This document shows positions 7,423 to 10,902 of a DNA stretch of 10,902 nt, piece by piece. Both the position numbers and the translations under genes were made by a program. Below the pieces are notes generated by a model. It ran no database searches. It was not told where the DNA came from and was given only the letters and a program-made list of their open reading frames with translations. How positions within the stretch are numbered: the first letter of the stretch is position 1; each line of letters opens with the position of its first letter. The stretch is from positions 1 through 10,902 of the forward strand of contig JAYPTI010000114.1 of the NCBI GenBank assembly GCA_038133505.1. The letters are read 5' to 3'. Source of the DNA: JAYQUR01 sp038133505 (GTDB taxonomy: Bacteria > Pseudomonadota > Alphaproteobacteria > MPNO01 > UBA830).

Positions 7423-10284
7423 TCAGGGCGTCAACGCCTCTTCGACCAGCGCGTCCTGCTGTGCCTGATGCTTGCGAACCGATCCGGTGGCGGGCGACGC
7501 GGATTCCGGCCGGCCGACATATTCGGGACGATCGCACTTGATATCGACGTTGCCGAGAAGCTCCTCGATACGGCGATCGAGGAAGTTCCAGGCGCCCATG
7601 TTCTTGGGCTCCTCCTGACACCACACCACGTCGGCGTTGGGATACTTCGCGAGCTCCTTGCCGAGCGAGACGTTCGGGAACGGATAGAGCTGTTCCATCC
7701 GGACCAGCGCGACGTTGCTGACGTTCATTTCCTCCCGCGCGGCCAGCAGATCGTAATAGATCTTGCCGGTGCACAGCACGACGCGCTTCACCTTGGTGCG
7801 CGCGACGAGCTTTCCGGTCTCGCCGAGCACGCGGTTGAACGACGTGCCGGGGCCGAACTCTTCCAGGGTGGACACGCAGCGCTTGTGCCGCAGCAGCGAC
7901 TTCGGCGTCATGATGACCAGCGGCTTGCGGAAATTGCGGCGGATCTGCCGGCGCAGCGCATGGAAATAGTTCGCCGGCGTCGTGATGTTGCAGACCTGCC
8001 AGTTATCCTCGGCGCAAAGCTGGAGGTAGCGCTCCAGACGGGCCGACGAATGTTCGGGGCCCTGCCCTTCGAAGCCGTGCGGCAGCAGCATGACGAGACC
8101 AGACATGCGCAGCCACTTCGCCTCCGACGACGAGATGAACTGGTCGAAGATGAACTGCGCGCCGTTGGCGAAGTCGCCGAACTGCGCTTCCCACATGACG
8201 AGAACGTCGGGGTCGGCGAGCGACATGCCGTATTCGAAACCGAGGACGGCGGCTTCCGACAGCGTGCTGTTCCGCGCGATGAACTTCGCCTGCTCGCCGG
8301 GACGGATGTTCTCCAGCGGGATGAAGACTTCCTCGTTGTTCTGGTCGGTCAGCACAGCGTGGCGCTGCGAGAACGTGCCGCGCGCGACGTCCTGGCCGCT
8401 GAGGCGCACGAGATGGCCCTCCGTCAGCAGCGTGCCGAACGCGAGCGATTCGCCGGTCGCCCAGTCGATCCCCTCGCCCGCCTCGATCGCCTTCTTGCGG
8501 TTGTCGAAGAAGCGCCGGAGCTTGGGGTTGAGGGTGAAACTCTCGGGCACGGTCGAGATCGCGGCGCCGACTTCCTTCAGGTGATCCATCGTCGCCGCGG
8601 TATCGCCCTTGCGCTCCTCGGCGGACGGCGCGGTGGTGAAGCCGGTCCACTTGCCCTCCAGCCAGTCGGCCTTGTTGGGCTTGTAGGATTTCGACGCCTC
8701 GAAATCCTCGTCGAGACGGGTGCGGACCTTGGCGTAGATCTCCTCGACCTGCGCCTCGGTGAGCGTGCCTTCGGCAATGAGCTGGTTGGCGTAGATCTCG
8801 CGCACCGTCGGGTGGTTCGCGATCGCCTTGTACATCAGCGGCTGCGTGAATGCCGGCTCGTCGCCCTCGTTGTGGCCGAAGCGGCGGTAGCACCACATGT
8901 CGATGACGACGTCCTTGCGGAACTGCTGGCGGAATTCGGTCGCGATGCGCGCGACGTGGATGACCGCCTCGACGTCGTCGCCGTTGACGTGGAAGATCGG
9001 CGCCTGCGCCATCTTCGCGATCTCGGTCGGATAGCGGGACGCCCGTGTCGCACCGGGATTGGTCGTGAAGCCGATCTGGTTGTTAACCACGACGTGGATC
9101 GTGCCGCCGGTGCGGTAGCCCTTGATGTCCGAAAGCCCGAACGTCTCGGCGACGATGCCCTGGCCGCCGAACGCGGCGTCGCCATGCATCAGCAGGCCCA
9201 TCACCTTGCGGCGCTCGCGGTCGCCGCGCTGGCGCTGCTTGGCGCGAACCTTGCCGACGACGACGGGATCGACCGCCTCGAGATGCGACGGGTTGGCGGC
9301 GAGCGACAGGTGGACCTGCTCGCCGTCGAACTCGCGGTCGGCGGAGGTCCCGAGATGGTACTTCACGTCGCCCGAGCCCTGGACGTCCTCGGGCGTCGCG
9401 GACGTGCCCTGGAACTCGGAGAAGATCGCCGCGAACGGCTTGTTCATCACGTTCGCCAGCACGTTGAGCCGGCCGCGGTGCGGCATGCCGATCACGACCT
9501 CCTCGATGCCGAGCTGCCGGCCGCGCTTGAGGATCTGTTCGAGGCCGGGCACCAGCGCCTCGGCACCGTCGAGGCCGAAGCGCTTCGTGCCGGTATATTT
9601 GACGTTGAGGAACTGCTCGAACGTCTCCGCCTCGGTCAGCCGCTCGAGGATCGTCTGCTTGCCGAAATCGGTGAAGTCGGTGTGGTTGTGGATCGCCTCG
9701 ATGCGGTCCTGGATCCACACCTTTTCCTCGGTCGAGGTGATGTGCATGTACTCGACGCCGATATGGCCGCAATAGGTCTCGCGGACGCGCTGGACGATGT
9801 CGCGCAGCGGCGCCTTTTCGCCGAGGCCGAGCCGGTCGTGGATATAGATTTCCCGGTCGTAGTCCTCTTCGTTGAAGCCGTAGGACTCGGGGTCGAGTTC
9901 GGTGTGGCTGAGCGGCTTCTCGAGGCCGAGCGGATCCAGCTCGGCGTAGAGATGGCCGCGGACCCGGTGCGAGCGGATGATCATCAGCGCCTGGATCGAA
10001 TCGCGCGTCACGTCGCTGAGCGCGCTGCCGGGCGCAGCCGATCCGTTGGCCTTCGGTTCGGCGCTCTCGGGAATCGTCCCGATGACCGCGGTCGAGCGCG
10101 GCGACCAGCTCGCGCCGGCGAGGTCCTTGATGACGTCCGGCGCCTCGTCCTTCAGCTCTTCGAAGAACGACGCCCACTCGGGATCGACCGACGCGGGGCG
10201 CTCCAGATATCGGGCGTAAAGCTCGGCGACGAACGTGCTGTTGGCGCTCGTCAGGAAAGAGGTGCGTTCCAGTACACTGGCCAT
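7423..10284 (-). CDS. odhA: 2-oxoglutarate dehydrogenase E1 component, thiamine diphosphate dependent
   Basis: E1o decarboxylates 2-oxoglutarate on thiamine diphosphate and transfers the succinyl group to the lipoyl arm of OdhB. The 953-residue protein has the normal family length and domain order. The N-terminal segment with ELYARYLERP and SVDPEW (21-37) is linked in this family to binding E2. Next come IGMPHRGRLNVLANV (265-279) with active-site H269, the thiamine diphosphate/Mg motif HGDAAFGGQG (367-376) continuing to NNQIGFTT (401-408), and RFGHNEGDEP (468-477). The C-terminal transketolase-like half includes WEAQFGDFANGAQ (698-710), LLPHGFEGQGPEHSS (733-747) and EEPKNMGAWN (891-900). The ATG at 10284 gives the family-typical MASVLERTSFLTSANS. 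An in-frame TTG at 10323 would add 13 residues but lacks a Shine-Dalgarno. AAGGGA (10309-10314) lies unusually far (24 bases) from the ATG with a hairpin between. sucD ends 76 bases upstream. The gene is also called sucA. Confidence 0.96.
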   Translation of the reverse strand: MASVLERTSFLTSANSTFVAELYARYLERPASVDPEWASFFEELKDEAPDVIKDLAGASWSPRSTAVIGTIPESAEPKANGSAAPGSALSDVTRDSIQALMIIRSHRVRGHLYAELDPLGLEKPLSHTELDPESYGFNEEDYDREIYIHDRLGLGEKAPLRDIVQRVRETYCGHIGVEYMHITSTEEKVWIQDRIEAIHNHTDFTDFGKQTILERLTEAETFEQFLNVKYTGTKRFGLDGAEALVPGLEQILKRGRQLGIEEVVIGMPHRGRLNVLANVMNKPFAAIFSEFQGTSATPEDVQGSGDVKYHLGTSADREFDGEQVHLSLAANPSHLEAVDPVVVGKVRAKQRQRGDRERRKVMGLLMHGDAAFGGQGIVAETFGLSDIKGYRTGGTIHVVVNNQIGFTTNPGATRASRYPTEIAKMAQAPIFHVNGDDVEAVIHVARIATEFRQQFRKDVVIDMWCYRRFGHNEGDEPAFTQPLMYKAIANHPTVREIYANQLIAEGTLTEAQVEEIYAKVRTRLDEDFEASKSYKPNKADWLEGKWTGFTTAPSAEERKGDTAATMDHLKEVGAAISTVPESFTLNPKLRRFFDNRKKAIEAGEGIDWATGESLAFGTLLTEGHLVRLSGQDVARGTFSQRHAVLTDQNNEEVFIPLENIRPGEQAKFIARNSTLSEAAVLGFEYGMSLADPDVLVMWEAQFGDFANGAQFIFDQFISSSEAKWLRMSGLVMLLPHGFEGQGPEHSSARLERYLQLCAEDNWQVCNITTPANYFHALRRQIRRNFRKPLVIMTPKSLLRHKRCVSTLEEFGPGTSFNRVLGETGKLVARTKVKRVVLCTGKIYYDLLAAREEMNVSNVALVRMEQLYPFPNVSLGKELAKYPNADVVWCQEEPKNMGAWNFLDRRIEELLGNVDIKCDRPEYVGRPESASPATGSVRKHQAQQDALVEEALTP

Positions 10285-10314
10285 AACGTCAAGCGGCGTT
10301 TCCGCCGCTCCCTT
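10285..10314 (-). promoter_or_regulatory. odhA ribosome binding site with a GAAA-tetraloop hairpin in the spacer
   Basis: In the minus-strand transcript a strong Shine-Dalgarno AAGGGA (10309-10314) is followed by the hairpin GCGGCG-GAAA-CGCCGC (10293-10308), then TTGACGTT and the AUG at 10284. Linear spacing is 24 bases, too long for ordinary initiation. With the hairpin folded, the remaining spacer is 8 bases, which is normal. The stem can gain one more pair (10292 with 10309), which would nibble at the Shine-Dalgarno. Hairpin-bridged sites are known from phage T4 mRNAs; its use here is inference. Confidence 0.45.
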
Positions 10315-10317
10315 CGC

Positions 10318-10349
10318 AAACAAAACCGCCGGAAATCGCCGGCGCGGTT
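10318..10349 (-). terminator. Intrinsic-terminator-like hairpin between sucD and odhA (possible attenuator)
   Basis: On the minus strand AACCGC (10344-10349) pairs with GCGGTT (10324-10329). The stem continues after a 2-base bulge with CGG pairing CCG around the loop CGATTT, giving 9 pairs in all. An alternative fold is a perfect 6-bp stem, CGCCGG with CCGGCG. The run TTTTGTTT (10318-10325) follows at once, as in Rho-independent terminators. It begins 11 bases after the sucD stop. Because odhA follows closely with little room for a new promoter, partial termination or mRNA 3'-end protection is more likely than full termination. Confidence 0.5.
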
Positions 10350-10360
10350 GGCCCCCGTCT

Positions 10361-10902
10361 CTATCCCTTCATCGCTTCGACCATCGCGGACCCGATGCCG
10401 GCAGGCGAATCGGATACGCGGATGCCCGCGCTTTTCATGGCTTCGATCTTGTCGTCGGCGCCACCCTTGCCGCCCGAGATGATCGCGCCTGCGTGACCCA
10501 TGCGGCGGCCCGGAGGCGCCGTGACGCCGGCGATGAAGCCGACGACGGGTTTCTTGGTTTTGGACTGCTTGATGAAATCGGCCGCGTCCTCTTCCGCGGA
10601 GCCGCCGATCTCGCCGATCATGACGATGCCCTGGGTCTCGTCGTCGGCCAGGAACATGTCGATGCAGTCGACGAAGTTGGTGCCGTTGACCGGATCGCCG
10701 CCGATGCCGATGCAGGTCGTCTGGCCGAGGCCGGCCGCCGAGGTCTGCGCCACCGCCTCGTAGGTCAGCGTGCCGGAACGCGACACGATGCCGATCTTGC
10801 CGCGCTTGTGGATGTGGCCCGGCATGATGCCGATCTTGCATTCGTCCGGCGTGATGATGCCGGGGCAGTTCGGGCCGATCAGCCGCGTGCCGGAATTCGC
10901 CA
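10361..10902 (-). CDS. sucD: Succinyl-CoA synthetase alpha subunit (SucD); N-terminal part outside the window
   Basis: The alpha subunit binds CoA and carries the phosphohistidine of the ADP- or GDP-forming succinyl-CoA synthetase, which turns succinyl-CoA into succinate with nucleotide triphosphate formation. The last 179 residues are visible. They begin in [16 protein letters not shown], continue with [15 protein letters not shown] and [13 protein letters not shown], and reach the active-site histidine in [13 protein letters not shown] (His codon 10493-10495). The protein ends MVEAMKG. With a usual length of about 290-300, roughly the first 115 residues, including the CoA-binding N-terminal Rossmann part, are missing at the window edge. 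The SucC beta subunit is expected just beyond it. sucD reads into odhA across a 76-base gap containing two hairpins. In rhizobia the related mdh-sucCDAB genes are known to be cotranscribed, which fits this order. Confidence 0.95.
   Translation of the reverse strand, partial: ANSGTRLIGPNCPGIITPDECKIGIMPGHIHKRGKIGIVSRSGTLTYEAVAQTSAAGLGQTTCIGIGGDPVNGTNFVDCIDMFLADDETQGIVMIGEIGGSAEEDAADFIKQSKTKKPVVGFIAGVTAPPGRRMGHAGAIISGGKGGADDKIEAMKSAGIRVSDSPAGIGSAMVEAMKG

Noticed and set aside
7468..10482. A roughly 1000-codon open frame on the plus strand, antisense to odhA
   Set aside because: Long antisense open frames are expected in GC-rich genes with strong third-position bias. The translation is a low-complexity Arg/Ala/Asp/Leu product with no recognisable domain, while the opposite strand encodes an unmistakable E1o.

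Overview
The window is GC-rich, densely coded bacterial chromosome. Protein families, gene order and codon use point to an alphaproteobacterium, most likely of the Hyphomicrobiales/Rhizobiales type. The main evidence is a succinyl-CoA synthetase / 2-oxoglutarate dehydrogenase cluster in the order sucD-odhA-odhB-lpdA, an SD-led transaldolase-DUF484-xerC set beside priA, and a pair of palindromes with the core CCTCGGGCTTGACCCGAGG, a dispersed repeat type common in this class. No horizontally acquired island, phage, CRISPR array, rRNA or tRNA is visible.

Layout. (1) 1-1769, minus strand: the replication-restart helicase gene priA, cut by the left window edge so that its C-terminus is missing. 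(2) 1770-1887: a short divergent promoter region. (3) 1888-4191, plus strand: a compact three-gene unit of transaldolase (tal/fsa type), a DUF484 protein and the tyrosine recombinase XerC, with a 1-base gap and then a 22-base overlap. (4) 4192-4360: a convergent gap holding the inverted palindrome pair. (5) 4361-10902, minus strand: in transcription order sucD (5' end cut by the right window edge), odhA (E1o), odhB (E2o), lpdA (E3) and a small uncharacterised two-helix membrane protein.

How the genes work together. odhA, odhB and lpdA encode all three components of the 2-oxoglutarate dehydrogenase complex. sucD encodes one subunit of the next TCA-cycle enzyme, so consecutive steps (2-oxoglutarate to succinyl-CoA to succinate) are made from one cluster. 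XerC (chromosome dimer resolution) and PriA (fork restart) are both chromosome-maintenance genes but are transcribed divergently.

The gene content is core metabolism and housekeeping; I found no convincing new multi-gene system. The points worth a second look are in RNA and regulation: a terminator-like hairpin right after sucD, a GAAA-tetraloop hairpin between a strong Shine-Dalgarno and the odhA start codon, a hairpin burying the start codon of the small membrane protein, and a possible leaderless priA promoter.
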